The notes: generated by a model from the sequence alone, not told the origin. Shown: positions 9,001 through 17,230, counted from the first letter of the stretch. The stretch: 64,000 nt of DNA from Marinobacter daepoensis DSM 16072 (GCF_000421165.1 NZ_ATWI01000012.1:296027-360026); one strand, 5' to 3'. A program made the numbers and translations.

Positions 9001-10605
9001 GATGCTGGTTACGGCGTCTGCCAGCGTGTCCAGCTGTTTCCAGTCCGGAACCTGCTGGCTGCCGAGCAGTACATCGGTTACGTAGCGCTCGGCTGATGCG
9101 AGCATGTCTGACACGCGCTCCAGCGGTACGAGGCTCAGACCTCCCCGGATACTGTGCAGCAATCCCGGCACATGGTCGATTTCACGCGTGTCCCACTGGG
9201 AGGCGATGAAATTGACGATGGCAGATTTCACCTGCTCCAGCGTGTTTCGGGATTCACGAATCAGGGCTTCGCTGGCTTCCCCGAATTCGCGTGAACCCAT
9301 GCGGATGGCGGATGCTTCTTCTGCGGAGCCGGACGACTGTTCCGGGCGCCGGTCACTGTCTAGTCCGGCCAGGCTGGCTTCGACGTAAAGCAGAGCGCCA
9401 GCGATGTCCATCAGTGTGCCATCGTCTGCGGGGTCAGACTGATTGCAGAGTTTCTCGACCAGTTCAATCTGGTCGGTCACCACTTTGCGGGGAATCCCAA
9501 GACCGAGGACGGCGAGAGTGTTGGCCACCTGCCGAAGGCCCGGCAGCAGCTCGTCCAGCTCGGTGTTCTGGCGCAGCTCCGCCCGGACAAAAAGGTCGAG
9601 CTGGTCCTTCAGACGCGCCAGTTCTTCGTTGAGCGCGCTGACCACGGAGTGAATCGCGTCCCGACCCGGGCCCGAAACGCGGGATCGTGCAGCATCAACG
9701 TCGTCTTCGGAAGGGAGTGCGTTGTCTAACTGATAGGCGTCGCGCAGGGCCTTAACCTGAGGGCGGTCCAGATCCCGGGCCCGGGCCACGTAATACAGCA
9801 AGTGTTTGAACAGGGCCTCCGGCACGGGTTGCCGGAGGATATCGGCGTGTTCGTCCGTCAGCCGGCGGATTTCCGAATCCAGCTCCCTGAGCAGGGATTT
9901 AACGGCGGTATTGACGGGGTTTGCCCGGGCCTGGAGGGTTTCCACAAAGGCGCTGGCAACTTTCCAGAGCTCGCCTCGCGGTGTGTTCTGGCACAGCCGT
10001 ATCAGACGCTGGATCACTTTCTGCATGTAATCGAAGTGGGCGTCAAGATCGGCTTCGCGCACGACGCCGGCAAGGGCGAACTGATACATCTGGCGCAGCT
10101 TGCGGAGGTGTCCCAGTACTTTCGGGTCGTGCAACCGGTCTGATGTCTTGCCGCTGACATTGAGCCGTGACGGAGACAGGTCTGGTTTGAACAGAGACGT
10201 ATCCGACAGCAGAGACTCGCCCCGGGCTGCCCGGAGATCGTTCAGCAAAGGCAGCAGGACCATGGGGAAATCATCGCTACTGCTGCCGATATGTTCCAGA
10301 TACTGAGGTAGCTGCAGGATTGCCTGCATCAGCACATTCAGGGCATCGTCAACGTTTGTGACGGTGTCGTTGAGAATGGCCTGGGTCAGCTTCTCCGTCT
10401 CTTCGGTGAGCAAGGCTGCACCGTAAAGCTCCACCATCTGAAGGGTACCGTGTACCTGGTGGAGGTAGTTCAGGCAGAAGCGCAGGCGCGCAATGTCGTC
10501 GCGATTCTCGACATAGGCCTCAAGTGCATGCTGGCCCTGGGTCAGTGTGTCTTGTATTTCTCCCCGAACCCAGTCGAGGGCGATGCTGTCATGGTGATTG
10601 CCCAT
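3037..10605 (-). CDS. chpA: ChpA, multi-Hpt chemosensory histidine kinase with receiver domain
   Basis: This giant kinase of about 2522 residues controls type IV pilus extension and retraction. Counting from the ATG at 10605 (preceded by CCGGAGTG), seven canonical Hpt motifs HTLKG occur with histidines near 654, 834, 995, 1317, 1495, 1648 and 1788. Two variant sites keep His (HSIRG near 484, HQVHG near 49), and one degenerate site near 1137 has Glu for His. Then come a proline/alanine-rich linker, a CheA dimerisation region (LVNLAGETSITRGRLEQQ), the ATPase N-box around residue 2107 (MLRNALDHGIE), G-boxes (DDGKGI, GRGVGMDVV), a CheW-like domain, and a C-terminal receiver with phospho-acceptor Asp near 2452 (LLDIEMPRMDG). 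P. aeruginosa ChpA has a similar plan with six Hpt domains plus Ser and Thr versions. An upstream start at 10647 would run into pilK. Confidence 0.96.
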   Translation of the reverse strand: MGNHHDSIALDWVRGEIQDTLTQGQHALEAYVENRDDIARLRFCLNYLHQVHGTLQMVELYGAALLTEETEKLTQAILNDTVTNVDDALNVLMQAILQLPQYLEHIGSSSDDFPMVLLPLLNDLRAARGESLLSDTSLFKPDLSPSRLNVSGKTSDRLHDPKVLGHLRKLRQMYQFALAGVVREADLDAHFDYMQKVIQRLIRLCQNTPRGELWKVASAFVETLQARANPVNTAVKSLLRELDSEIRRLTDEHADILRQPVPEALFKHLLYYVARARDLDRPQVKALRDAYQLDNALPSEDDVDAARSRVSGPGRDAIHSVVSALNEELARLKDQLDLFVRAELRQNTELDELLPGLRQVANTLAVLGLGIPRKVVTDQIELVEKLCNQSDPADDGTLMDIAGALLYVEASLAGLDSDRRPEQSSGSAEEASAIRMGSREFGEASEALIRESRNTLEQVKSAIVNFIASQWDTREIDHVPGLLHSIRGGLSLVPLERVSDMLASAERYVTDVLLGSQQVPDWKQLDTLADAVTSIEYYLERLADGISDNDAILRVAENSLTSLGFPVGEEPTWNLTQPKEPSVDVPVVEETIDDLVVPEQETKTSDTELVDDEILEIFVEEAEEVLQTIHEFYPRLRQNHDDRESLTEVRRAFHTLKGSGRLVGATSIGELAWSVENLLNRVIDQTIKPTDDMFTLIDQVNDRIPSLIEEFRRGEPGGDVDELIGRAEALATTRRADTDTDANTAEQPLEDEVSLSVEIPLESRPDDADVIEPPVVVETTAQEDDSDDLIDDEILEIFIEEAGEVLDTIREYLPMLLRQHDDRSALAEVRRAFHTLKGSGRMVGADVIGELAWSVENMLNRVIDGSVFMNDDIAQLLQDVTDAVPALVDDFEQRQAPGQDTSVMEARANALANGEIPDATTMPLMEGDSETQEDATQEASLEYAPLDGDDDVDPVLLDIFENETETHLQTIKEYLQAVGDKATAAYTDDLSRALHTLKGSANTAGITPMAAVITPLERFIKESRGQNKKADREVLALMADAVGFLTEGLAQIRENPQAPLAGAEEYLERLQWISDQTLATHTNTDQEQPAQKASAPLIQLFLSEGLDIVLDAESILDRWSENPQQDKDLETLRAEVEQLTRGANDAGLPDVSHLAAALTRTYSAISEQGLPPGEEVFQTLHAAHEQLINMMDQVAAGLSTDPSQDLIEELEALTSATTALPSGPDEFEQQFTDDLEEIDLRLELDELDQPQDNPEGEDTPPLPETSEDDDQGLDDELAEIFLEEARDLIDSTAESLHSWSEDTANLDLLRLLQRDLHTLKGGARLADIPAIGDLSHELENLFEGLTEQKLSINEALSDLLFRCHDRLAGMVEALEASEPPRPAPDLIAEVQEYMDSARGTRPVTDVPVEEDPDADDDTLPLPGLELVIEESTDAPEADTEDEPQATDLSHLDPELVGIFLEEAYDLINSTGSALHTWSEDPSNRGVAAELQRDVHTLKGGARMAGVEAIGDLTHVLEDLFEKVAEGQLDASGEMTDLLFACHDRLAQMVEQVATQKPCPPAEALVDQVTSILRGDGTPSAATQPSEPDAPEAREVVEDRQQRFADDDLVGIFLDEGLEIHEAIVECLDQWREEPEELAGITRLQQELHTLKGGARLSDVDPIADLAETWADALDQLIAGQRDQKAMLALSDRAATGLKAMLDTLEESHQPESDDALLASLRSGAQAPFASAEAASPVATETESVDPEVLEIFLEEAGELMDQLEQLLDDWRREPGNEHFNREAQRALHTLKGGARLSQLAELGDQAHAFETHLIDLGGNAPTDEQWQAITNDHDAIIALVAHVRTRFESGAAVVAGQPGATPETPAQEPMPEPRTASAAEGASQPSPAEEAKPAAKAPSQARKKPSDAQRAAQESIRVSAPLLDELVNLAGETSITRGRLEQQSSDFSYTLDEMAATIERLREQLRRMDIETEAQILFRAEQEHGPDYGDDFDPLEMDRYSSIQQLSRALSESTSDLADLRETLSERVRDTETLLVQQSRINTELQEGLMKTRMIPFSSMVPRLRRIVRQISGELGKKVDFDVRNAEGEMDRNILERMVAPLEHMLRNALDHGIETPEDRKKAGKPATGEVTLSLTREGGDVVLRMMDDGKGIPAEVIRDKAIRQRLMRADEDLSEREILQFILQPGFSTAQQVTQISGRGVGMDVVGSEIKQLGGSLDIDSTLGRGTTFTVRLPFTVSVNRALMVSTGEDFYAIPLNTIEGIVRVSTYELEEYYKPDAPMYEYAGQEYRLQYLGSLLNSDHQPKLQGQALPLPVILVRGAEQPMALQVDQLMGSREIVVKSLGPQFSSVRGVSGATILGDGNVVVILDLPAMIRSDILSERQRLANLEKARDNARYEEKATTVMVVDDSVTVRKVTSRLLERNGMEVVTAKDGLDAVAQLQDHRPDIILLDIEMPRMDGFEVASFVRHDDNLKETPICMITSRTGEKHRERALAIGVNEYLGKPFQETELLDTIKRLTGNR

Positions 10606-10616
10606 AACCACTCCGG

Positions 10617-11516
10617 TTATTCTTCGTCGGACTGGCGTTTGATCCACGCCAGTACATGTTCCGAGGGAACCCTCTGCAGGCCAGGTGGCTGCCAGTCGGT
10701 CAGTTCACCCTGGCCAAGCACCAGTAACCCCCCCGGTGCCAGACGCTCTGCGAGCCGTTTGACAATCTCCCGTCTGCGCCAGCGACGGAAATAGATCAGC
10801 AGGTTCTGGCAGAAGATGATGTTCATCCCGTGCATAGGGGCTTTGTCCAGATCCAGAACATTGAGCCTGGTAAAGCACACCCGGTCACGGATGCTGTTCA
10901 CAATTTCTACGGTATTCCGTTCCGAGGGCCGGAAATACCGGGCTTTCAGATTTTCATCCATTCCCAGCAACTTGCGGGCATTGAAGCGGCCAAGGCGCGC
11001 CTTTTCGATGGCCGGCTGGCTGATGTCCGAGCCGGTCACGCCAAAGAGCGGTTGCAGGCCCAACTGAGCGATGCCCTCGTTCAGGATCATTGCCAGGGTG
11101 TATGGCTCTTCTCCGGTAGAGCAGCCCACACTCCAGGCCTCAAGTGCCCGTTTCCTGAACTGTTCGCGAGGGCGGGTCCGCACATAGTCTGCCACCAGCC
11201 GGAAGGCGTCCGGGTCCCGGAAAAACCGGGTTTCCTGAACGGTCAGCCGGTCCACCAGCGTTGACCATTCCCTGACAGCATCCGGGCCAGATACGATTTT
11301 CTCGTAGTAGGCCTGATAGCTGCCGCAACCGATTTCCCGCATCCGGATACCCAGATTGGTTTCCAGAAACGAACGTCGCTCAGCGGTCAGGGTCATGCCT
11401 GTACGGTGCTCCAGCAAAGTCTGCCACTGGTTGAACTGCGCCTCATCCATGTCCGGAAGTCGGCGCAGAGACCAGATGCCTTCGGCGGGTGACAGTTGGT
11501 TATGCGTATGCGCCAT
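10617..11516 (-). CDS. pilK: PilK, CheR-type chemoreceptor methyltransferase
   Basis: This 299-residue protein has an N-terminal CheR all-helical part and a C-terminal SAM-dependent methyltransferase domain. Visible motifs are TVQETRFFRDP (92-102), the SAM-binding WSVGCSTGEEPYTLAM (128-143) and IIFCQNLLIYF late in the protein. It should methylate glutamates on the PilJ receptor, with ChpB removing the groups. It lies between pilJ and chpA, as in pseudomonads. An in-frame ATG 23 codons in (MDEAQF) is an alternative start. Confidence 0.93.
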   Translation of the reverse strand: MAHTHNQLSPAEGIWSLRRLPDMDEAQFNQWQTLLEHRTGMTLTAERRSFLETNLGIRMREIGCGSYQAYYEKIVSGPDAVREWSTLVDRLTVQETRFFRDPDAFRLVADYVRTRPREQFRKRALEAWSVGCSTGEEPYTLAMILNEGIAQLGLQPLFGVTGSDISQPAIEKARLGRFNARKLLGMDENLKARYFRPSERNTVEIVNSIRDRVCFTRLNVLDLDKAPMHGMNIIFCQNLLIYFRRWRRREIVKRLAERLAPGGLLVLGQGELTDWQPPGLQRVPSEHVLAWIKRQSDEE

Positions 11517-11543
11517 AGACCGTCATCTGCCCCGGGCCGGTGA

Positions 11544-13619
11544 TCAACTGACCACCGGTACGTCGCTGTCTTCCTCTTGTTCCTGGTTGGCCGTGTCCTC
11601 ATCCGGCAGGGTGAAGCCGGCAACGGAGGACCGAAGCTCGGACGCCATTTCTGCCAGATTACCGATAGACTTCGCAGTGGCGTTGGTACCAGAGGAAGTC
11701 TGAGAGGTGATTTCCTGGATAACGTTCATGGTGTTGGAAATGTGCGCGGCAGAGGACGACTGCTGGCGGGCCGCGTTGGAGATGTTCTGGATCAGTTCCG
11801 CCAGAGACATGGATACGTTCTCGATTTCCTCGAGGGCGATACCCGCGTCCTGAGCCAGGCGGGCTCCCCGGACCACCTCGGCGGTGGTGTGTTCCATGGA
11901 GATAACCGCTTCGTTGGTGTCAGACTGGATCGTCTTAACCAGCGCTTCAATCTGTTTGGTGGCCGCAGAGGAACGTTCTGCCAGGCGCTGAACTTCGTCC
12001 GCAACCACCGCAAAGCCCCGGCCAGCGTCGCCGGCCATAGAGGCCTGAATCGCCGCGTTCAGGGACAGAATGTTGGTCTGGTCGGCAATGTCGTTGATCA
12101 GGGATACGATGTCACCGATTTCCTGGGAAGATTCACCCAGACGCTTGATCCGCTTGGAAGTTTCCTGGATCTGCTCCCGGATGTTGTCCATGCCTCGGAT
12201 GGTGTTCTGTACCACTTCCGCGCCTTTCTTCGCGATCGCAACCGACCGCTCCGCAACCGCAGAGGATTCAGCGGCGTTGGACGATACCTGGTCGATGGAC
12301 ACCGCCATCTCGTTGACCGCGGCGGAGGCGCCGGCAATTTCCTGGGCCTGGTGCTCGGACGCATCGGCCAGGTGCATGGCGGTAGCCTGAGTTTCCTGGG
12401 CGGCGGAAGCGACCCGCACGGCGGTTCCCCGAATGGCTTGTACCAGTCCACGCATCTGGTCGATCGCGTAGTTGATGGAGTCGGCGATGGCACCGGTGAA
12501 GTCTTCGGTTACCGTGGCCTCCGTGGTCAGGTCACCGTCGGCCAGGTCGGCCAGTTCGTCCAGCAGTCGCAGGATCGCGTTCTGGTTCTGCTCGTTCTGT
12601 TCCTGGGTGGTACTCAGGCGCTCCTGGGCATCCCGGTACAGGGCAAGACCGATAAAGACAACAATCGCGACCATGGCGGCGAGAATCGCAAAGGCCAGGG
12701 TCGGGCTGATCAGGCGTGAGCTGGACTGGGTTGCAAAACCGTTTGCCAGGTTCGACAGCTGGGCCAACAGATTTTCGGAGTTCTGGAAGATGTCGCTGGC
12801 GGCAGTACGAACCTTGAAGAGGTCGGGAGAGGCTTCAAGGATCGCGTCTACGTTCTGGGAAACGAACTGGAACAGCTCATCAACGGCTTCCAAACCATAG
12901 ATAGCATCTTCATCCGCTACGCGGGAGATGCCCATCGCGGGATTGCCGTTGAGCTGGCCGTCAAGAACCCGGCCGAACAGGCTGGCGTCACGACCAAAAC
13001 GGTCGGCTGCGATAACGGCGTCTTCATCACCGGAGAGTACGTTGTTGACCGAGCGGACGATCCGCTCTGCCAGCAGGGCCTGACGCTGGGCCAGGGAAAT
13101 CTGCTCGGCCGGTGCATCGTTGTCCAGCAGGATCTGTACGATGTCGTCGTACTCCACCTGCAGCTGGGGAATGGTTTCGTTCAGGGTCCGGGCAACTTCG
13201 TGCAGGCCGAGTACCGCTTCGCGGGTAGAGAGAATGCTGTCAGCATTTTCGCGAACGGTATTCCAGTGTTCCTGTACACCGCTTTGCTGTGCCAGTGTGC
13301 TGGGCGGGAGGCCGGTGTCAGGGTTGCCCTCGGTGACGGTGGTCCAGAGCTGCTGGAACTCGTCACGCGAACGACGCAACTGGTCAAAGGCTTCGGCGGT
13401 GCCGCCGGCAGCCTCAGTCGCGTTCTTCGCGATCTCCTGCGAGAGTACGCGCATTTCCGCGGTGTTGGCGATGTACTGCTGGTCGTGCTGGCTGTCCTTG
13501 TTAAGGATGAACAGTACCACAACAAGCAGGACGGTAAGTGCGATCAGCGCAGCGATCAGACCGGCAACCAGTTTGTTGCCTCCCTGTCCCATACTGAGTC
13601 TTCCGGCTCTGTTTTTCAT
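11544..13619 (-). CDS. pilJ: PilJ, type IV pilus methyl-accepting chemotaxis receptor
   Basis: This 691-residue receptor has a first membrane helix at about 17-39, a periplasmic region of roughly 265 residues made of two PilJ-type helical sensor modules, a second helix at about 306-327, a HAMP region, and a cytoplasmic signalling coiled coil. The hairpin tip reads DIADQTNILSLNAAIQAS, then GDAGRGFAVVADEVQRLAERS. It signals through PilI/ChpC to ChpA. A second start ten codons in (MGQGG) is possible. The C-terminus is acidic (EQEEDSDVPVVS), without a CheR-tethering pentapeptide that I can recognise. Confidence 0.95.
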   Translation of the reverse strand: MKNRAGRLSMGQGGNKLVAGLIAALIALTVLLVVVLFILNKDSQHDQQYIANTAEMRVLSQEIAKNATEAAGGTAEAFDQLRRSRDEFQQLWTTVTEGNPDTGLPPSTLAQQSGVQEHWNTVRENADSILSTREAVLGLHEVARTLNETIPQLQVEYDDIVQILLDNDAPAEQISLAQRQALLAERIVRSVNNVLSGDEDAVIAADRFGRDASLFGRVLDGQLNGNPAMGISRVADEDAIYGLEAVDELFQFVSQNVDAILEASPDLFKVRTAASDIFQNSENLLAQLSNLANGFATQSSSRLISPTLAFAILAAMVAIVVFIGLALYRDAQERLSTTQEQNEQNQNAILRLLDELADLADGDLTTEATVTEDFTGAIADSINYAIDQMRGLVQAIRGTAVRVASAAQETQATAMHLADASEHQAQEIAGASAAVNEMAVSIDQVSSNAAESSAVAERSVAIAKKGAEVVQNTIRGMDNIREQIQETSKRIKRLGESSQEIGDIVSLINDIADQTNILSLNAAIQASMAGDAGRGFAVVADEVQRLAERSSAATKQIEALVKTIQSDTNEAVISMEHTTAEVVRGARLAQDAGIALEEIENVSMSLAELIQNISNAARQQSSSAAHISNTMNVIQEITSQTSSGTNATAKSIGNLAEMASELRSSVAGFTLPDEDTANQEQEEDSDVPVVS

Positions 13620-13712
13620 TTTCTGGCTCCCGGCCTCTTTCTTCTGGAAATGGCAAGTATGTGTAGCGGGTTGCAGAGGGTCAGGGTGATGTTCCTGCCA
13701 GTGCCATCACCC

Positions 13713-14258
13713 TTACCACTGTGCGACATCAAGAAAGCGTTCATCTTCCACCAGATCGGTGGCGGAGAATACTTTCCAGACCTCCTCATTACGCTCGTAA
13801 CCGCCGTTCACAAACGGACGAACGCTCTCGGGCACCCTGTCCGGGCTTGCCCTGAAACTGTCTTTGGCGAAATACTGCATGCCCAGCACGCTGTCGACTA
13901 CCAGCCCGCTGAACACATCTCCCTGTTCGACCACCAGTACCCGTCGCTCGCGCAGGCTGCGGGAAGAGCGAGGCACATCGAAGAAGGTGGCCATATCGAC
14001 CAGGGGCAGGAGGCGGCCACGAACGTTGGCAGCGCCCATCAGGAATGACCTAACCCCCGGAACGTGAGTGAATCGGGGCACGTGAAGGATCTCGGTCACT
14101 TCTCCCATGGGGGCAACGTAGCGTTCCCCCGCGAGAATGAAACCGATGCCGTTCCACAGCTCGACGGCTTCCTGTTGTTCAGGCAGGCCGGCGGCCATGG
14201 ACCGGCTGCGCTGGGCGATATCCGTCAGAACGGCAAAAGGGGCGGCCTGGGCGGACAT
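13713..14258 (-). CDS. pilI: PilI, CheW-type coupling protein
   Basis: This 181-residue protein has a CheW domain: FILAGERYVAPMGEVTEIL, GAANVRGRLLPLVDM, then VLVVEQGDVFSGLVVD. It joins the receptor PilJ to the kinase ChpA. It sits between pilJ and pilH in the conserved order. It is longer at the N-terminus than a minimal CheW, as PilI proteins usually are. Confidence 0.93.
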   Translation of the reverse strand: MSAQAAPFAVLTDIAQRSRSMAAGLPEQQEAVELWNGIGFILAGERYVAPMGEVTEILHVPRFTHVPGVRSFLMGAANVRGRLLPLVDMATFFDVPRSSRSLRERRVLVVEQGDVFSGLVVDSVLGMQYFAKDSFRASPDRVPESVRPFVNGGYERNEEVWKVFSATDLVEDERFLDVAQW

Positions 14259-14278
14259 GCGTACTCCAAGATTAGGGA

Positions 14279-14641
14279 TCAGGCAATCAGACTGTTGATT
14301 GTTTTGATCAGATCGTCTTCGTTAACTGGTTTGACCAGATAACCCTTGGCACCCTGGCGGGTTCCCCACACACGGTCGGTCTCCTGGTCCTTGGTTGTGA
14401 CGATCACAACCGGGATGGAGGCGGTTTCCGGAGCGCGAGTCAGTTGACGGGTTGCCTGAAAACCATTCAGGCCGGGCATGACCACATCCATCAACACCAG
14501 ATCCGGGGTTTCTGCACGGGCCTTGGCGACGCCATCAGCGCCATTATCTGCGGTCAGCACTTCGTGTTTGTGTTTTTCCAGAATGGTGGAAATTTTCTTC
14601 ACTTCGGTTGGCGAGTCGTCAACAATCAGAATGCGGGCCAT
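14279..14641 (-). CDS. pilH: PilH, CheY-like response regulator
   Basis: This 120-residue single-domain receiver has acidic pair Asp8-Asp9, phospho-acceptor Asp52 (LMDVVMPG) and the conserved Lys in YLVKP. It is one of two CheY-like outputs of the Pil-Chp pathway; in P. aeruginosa PilH acts as a phosphate sink or promotes retraction, and PilG promotes extension. Order and spacing (33 bases from pilG) fit one operon. Confidence 0.94.
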   Translation of the reverse strand: MARILIVDDSPTEVKKISTILEKHKHEVLTADNGADGVAKARAETPDLVLMDVVMPGLNGFQATRQLTRAPETASIPVVIVTTKDQETDRVWGTRQGAKGYLVKPVNEDDLIKTINSLIA

Positions 14642-14674
14642 GGTTTCCTCGATGGTTCTGTGTGTCAGCAGGAG

Positions 14675-15067
14675 TTACTGTTCCGCCTGGGGCATATACT
14701 GGCGGATGGTGTTGAGCAGTTCGTCTTTGCTGAACGGTTTGGTCAGATACTGGTCCGAGCCTACGATCCGGCCTTTTGCCTTGTCGAAAAGACCGTCTTT
14801 GCTCGAAAGCATGATAACCGGCGTCTTCTTGAAAGAGGAATTGTTCTTGATCAGTGCGCAGGTCTGGTAGCCGTCCAGGCGGGGCATCATAATGTCCACA
14901 AAAATGATGTTCGGCTGGGAGTCGGCAATTTTGGCCAGAGCGTCAAAGCCGTCAGTTGCCGTGATAACCTCACAGCCAACCTTCTTGAGAAGGGTTTCTG
15001 CGGTGCGACGAATGGTTTTGCTGTCGTCAATCACCATGATCTTCAGGTTCTCGAAGTTGTCATCCAT
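14675..15067 (-). CDS. pilG: PilG, CheY-like response regulator
   Basis: This 130-residue receiver has Asp14-Asp15, phospho-acceptor Asp58 (FVDIMMPRLDG) and Lys in YLTKPF. It is the first gene of the cluster and matches PilG of pseudomonads, which raises type IV pilus activity and, through adenylate cyclase, cAMP. The promoter should lie in the 297-base divergent gap with gshB. On the minus strand a TATAAC-like -10 lies near 15160, but I see no convincing -35. Confidence 0.94.
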   Translation of the reverse strand: MDDNFENLKIMVIDDSKTIRRTAETLLKKVGCEVITATDGFDALAKIADSQPNIIFVDIMMPRLDGYQTCALIKNNSSFKKTPVIMLSSKDGLFDKAKGRIVGSDQYLTKPFSKDELLNTIRQYMPQAEQ

Positions 15068-15364
15068 TGTCCAACTGCCTTTGCGCTCTAGCGACTGTCG
15101 TTATTTTCAAACGGGGTTTTAACATAAACGTTAAGGTTCTTCTATAAACCCCGATCAGTTATAGAGTATCCATGCCCGGATAAAAAGTATTTGTTTGTGA
15201 CCAAATGTACTTCTGTCGCAGCCGTCACGGATTGATCTGAGGATTTCTCCGGATGCATTCGCGGCTCGGGTACAATACCATCTGAGCTCTCAGCATAGCA
15301 CTTAATAACCGGTTCGCTCTGCTGACCGGTTCGTGTTTTCATACCGACAGTTCCAGGAGACGCT

Positions 15365-16318
15365 ATGACAGTCCGGCTGGGGATCGTGATGGATCCCATA
15401 CAGGATATTCAATTCAAGAAAGACAGTTCTCTGGCCATGCTGCACGCCGCTCAGACGCGTGGCTGGGAAATTGAGTACATGGAACTGCCGGACCTGTACC
15501 TCGCCGGTGGACAGGCCCGAGCCCACACCCGTGGGCTGACGGTGCATATGGACCCGGACAACTGGTACAGCTTTGGCGCCAGTCAGGACCGGGCGCTGGG
15601 AGACCTGGACGTTATCCTGATGCGTCAGGACCCACCGGTGGACCGGGAATTCCTGATGGCGACATACATTCTGGAAGCGGCTGAGCAGCAGGGTGCTCTG
15701 GTGGTGAACCCGGCTGCGACTCTGAGGGACTGCAATGAAAAGCTGTTCGCCACTCAGTTTGAAGACCTGACGCCACCGTTGATTGTCACCCGGTCCGCTC
15801 AGCGTTTCCGGGATTTCTACGCTGAACACGGTGACATTATTATGAAGCCGGTTGATGGCATGGGCGGGCGATCAATATTCCGGGTCAAGGAAAACGATGC
15901 CAACCTGGGCGTGATTATTGAGACGTTGACCAACTACGGTGCGCATCAGGCCATGGCGCAGAAGTTCATTCCGGAAATCACCGACGGTGACAAGCGCATT
16001 CTGCTGATTGATGGTGAGCCGGTGCCCTACGCGCTTGCGCGCATACCGTCTCAGGGCGAGAATCGCGGCAACCTGGCAGCAGGTGGGCGCGGCGAGGGCC
16101 GGGAGCTGACGGAACGTGATCGCCAGATCTGCGCGCGGGTGGCGCCGGTCATCAAAGAAAAAGGCCTGATGTTTGTAGGTTTGGACGTAATCGGTGACTA
16201 CCTCACCGAAATCAATGTCACCAGCCCAACCTGCATTCGCGAGCTGGATGCCGCCTTTGGCATTGACATTGCCGGCCTGCTGATGGATGCGATTGAGCGT
16301 CGCCTGGCCAGGGCCTGA
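15365..16318 (+). CDS. gshB: glutathione synthetase
   Basis: This 317-residue cytosolic enzyme joins gamma-glutamylcysteine and glycine with ATP to make glutathione. It begins MTVRLGIVMDPIQDI, the usual GshB start. ATP-grasp features follow: MKPVDGMGGRSIFRV, then RILLIDGEPVPYALARIP, and a C-terminal INVTSPTCIRELD that binds metal and substrate. Length is normal. It follows CAGGAG at 15355. The 297-base gap upstream (15068-15364) holds a TACAAT at 15271 that could be a -10. Divergence from pilG and the following tonB-like gene match the P. aeruginosa order. Confidence 0.97.
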   Translation: MTVRLGIVMDPIQDIQFKKDSSLAMLHAAQTRGWEIEYMELPDLYLAGGQARAHTRGLTVHMDPDNWYSFGASQDRALGDLDVILMRQDPPVDREFLMATYILEAAEQQGALVVNPAATLRDCNEKLFATQFEDLTPPLIVTRSAQRFRDFYAEHGDIIMKPVDGMGGRSIFRVKENDANLGVIIETLTNYGAHQAMAQKFIPEITDGDKRILLIDGEPVPYALARIPSQGENRGNLAAGGRGEGRELTERDRQICARVAPVIKEKGLMFVGLDVIGDYLTEINVTSPTCIRELDAAFGIDIAGLLMDAIERRLARA

Positions 16319-16363
16319 AGACGGCTGTAGCCGTTGAACGTGAGAGGAGATTCAGAAACCGTC

Positions 16364-17230
16364 ATGGCAACCCAGGTAAGCGACTTCGATCGGTTTTCCT
16401 TCACCCTGTTTATGGCATTGGCTGTTCACGCCATTGTGGTGCTGGGTATTACCTTTGCTCCGGAGTCGCCCCGGTCTTCCGCCCAGACCATGGAAATCAC
16501 CCTGTCTCAGTTTGATGATCAGGATGCGCCGGACAAAGCGGATTTCCTGGCGCAGACCAACCAGAAAGGCAGCGGGTCGGAAGAGGAAGCCATGGAAATG
16601 ACCTCGCCAGCCCCTTCAGAAATCAGTCAGCCGGATACGGCTCAGGTGCAGCCGGTACCCCAGACCACGACTCGGCCAGAGCCTCAGCAGGATCGGGCTC
16701 AGGTACACACACGGCGTCAGGCTGAGCGACAGGTGCGTCAGCCAGAGGAGCGGGCTGAGCCTCTGGACGAGGCCTTACCGCAAGGTGAGAAAAAGAGCCT
16801 GATGGAGCGCAGCCTGGAGATCGCCAGCCTGGAGGCCCGTTTCGATGCCCAGCAACGAGCCTACGCCCGAAAGCCCCGGGTGATGAGGGTGACGGCGGCT
16901 TCCACCCTGAAATCCAGCAATGCCTGGTATGTGCAGAACTGGGTCAGCAAGGTTACCCGGGTTGGCAATATTAATTACCCGACGGAAGCCCGCCAGGCCG
17001 GTATTCACGGAACCCTGCGAATGCTGGTTTCCCTGAAGAAAGATGGCACAATCAAGGAGGTGGCCATCCTCCAGTCCTCGGGCAGTACGGTACTGGATGA
17101 TGCTGCGATTCGAATCGTGCGTCTGGCGTCGCCATTTGCACCCTTCCCGGAAGACATGGGGGCGGAAGTGGATGAGCTGGAAATCATACGCACCTGGTCA
17201 TTCCAGCGACGGGGGCTGACATCCGGATGA
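16364..17230 (+). CDS. TonB-family energy transducer (TonB3-like)
   Basis: This protein of about 288 residues has a short cytoplasmic N-terminus, one membrane helix (FSFTLFMALAVHAIVVLGITF, about 9-29), a long Gln/Pro/Glu-rich periplasmic spacer and a TonB C-terminal domain (INYPTEARQAGIHGTLRMLV, then VAILQSSGSTVLDDAAIRIV). TonB proteins pass inner-membrane energy to outer-membrane partners. No exbB or exbD is nearby. The position between gshB and yqgE matches tonB3 of P. aeruginosa, which is needed for twitching motility, so a link to the adjacent pil genes is plausible. I chose the ATG at 16364; an in-frame TTG at 16334 is less likely. Confidence 0.85.
   Translation: MATQVSDFDRFSFTLFMALAVHAIVVLGITFAPESPRSSAQTMEITLSQFDDQDAPDKADFLAQTNQKGSGSEEEAMEMTSPAPSEISQPDTAQVQPVPQTTTRPEPQQDRAQVHTRRQAERQVRQPEERAEPLDEALPQGEKKSLMERSLEIASLEARFDAQQRAYARKPRVMRVTAASTLKSSNAWYVQNWVSKVTRVGNINYPTEARQAGIHGTLRMLVSLKKDGTIKEVAILQSSGSTVLDDAAIRIVRLASPFAPFPEDMGAEVDELEIIRTWSFQRRGLTSG

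Noticed and set aside
16334..16363. TTG start giving a 298-residue TonB-like protein
   Set aside because: The ATG at 16364 is the better start; the extra ten residues contain the ribosome site itself.
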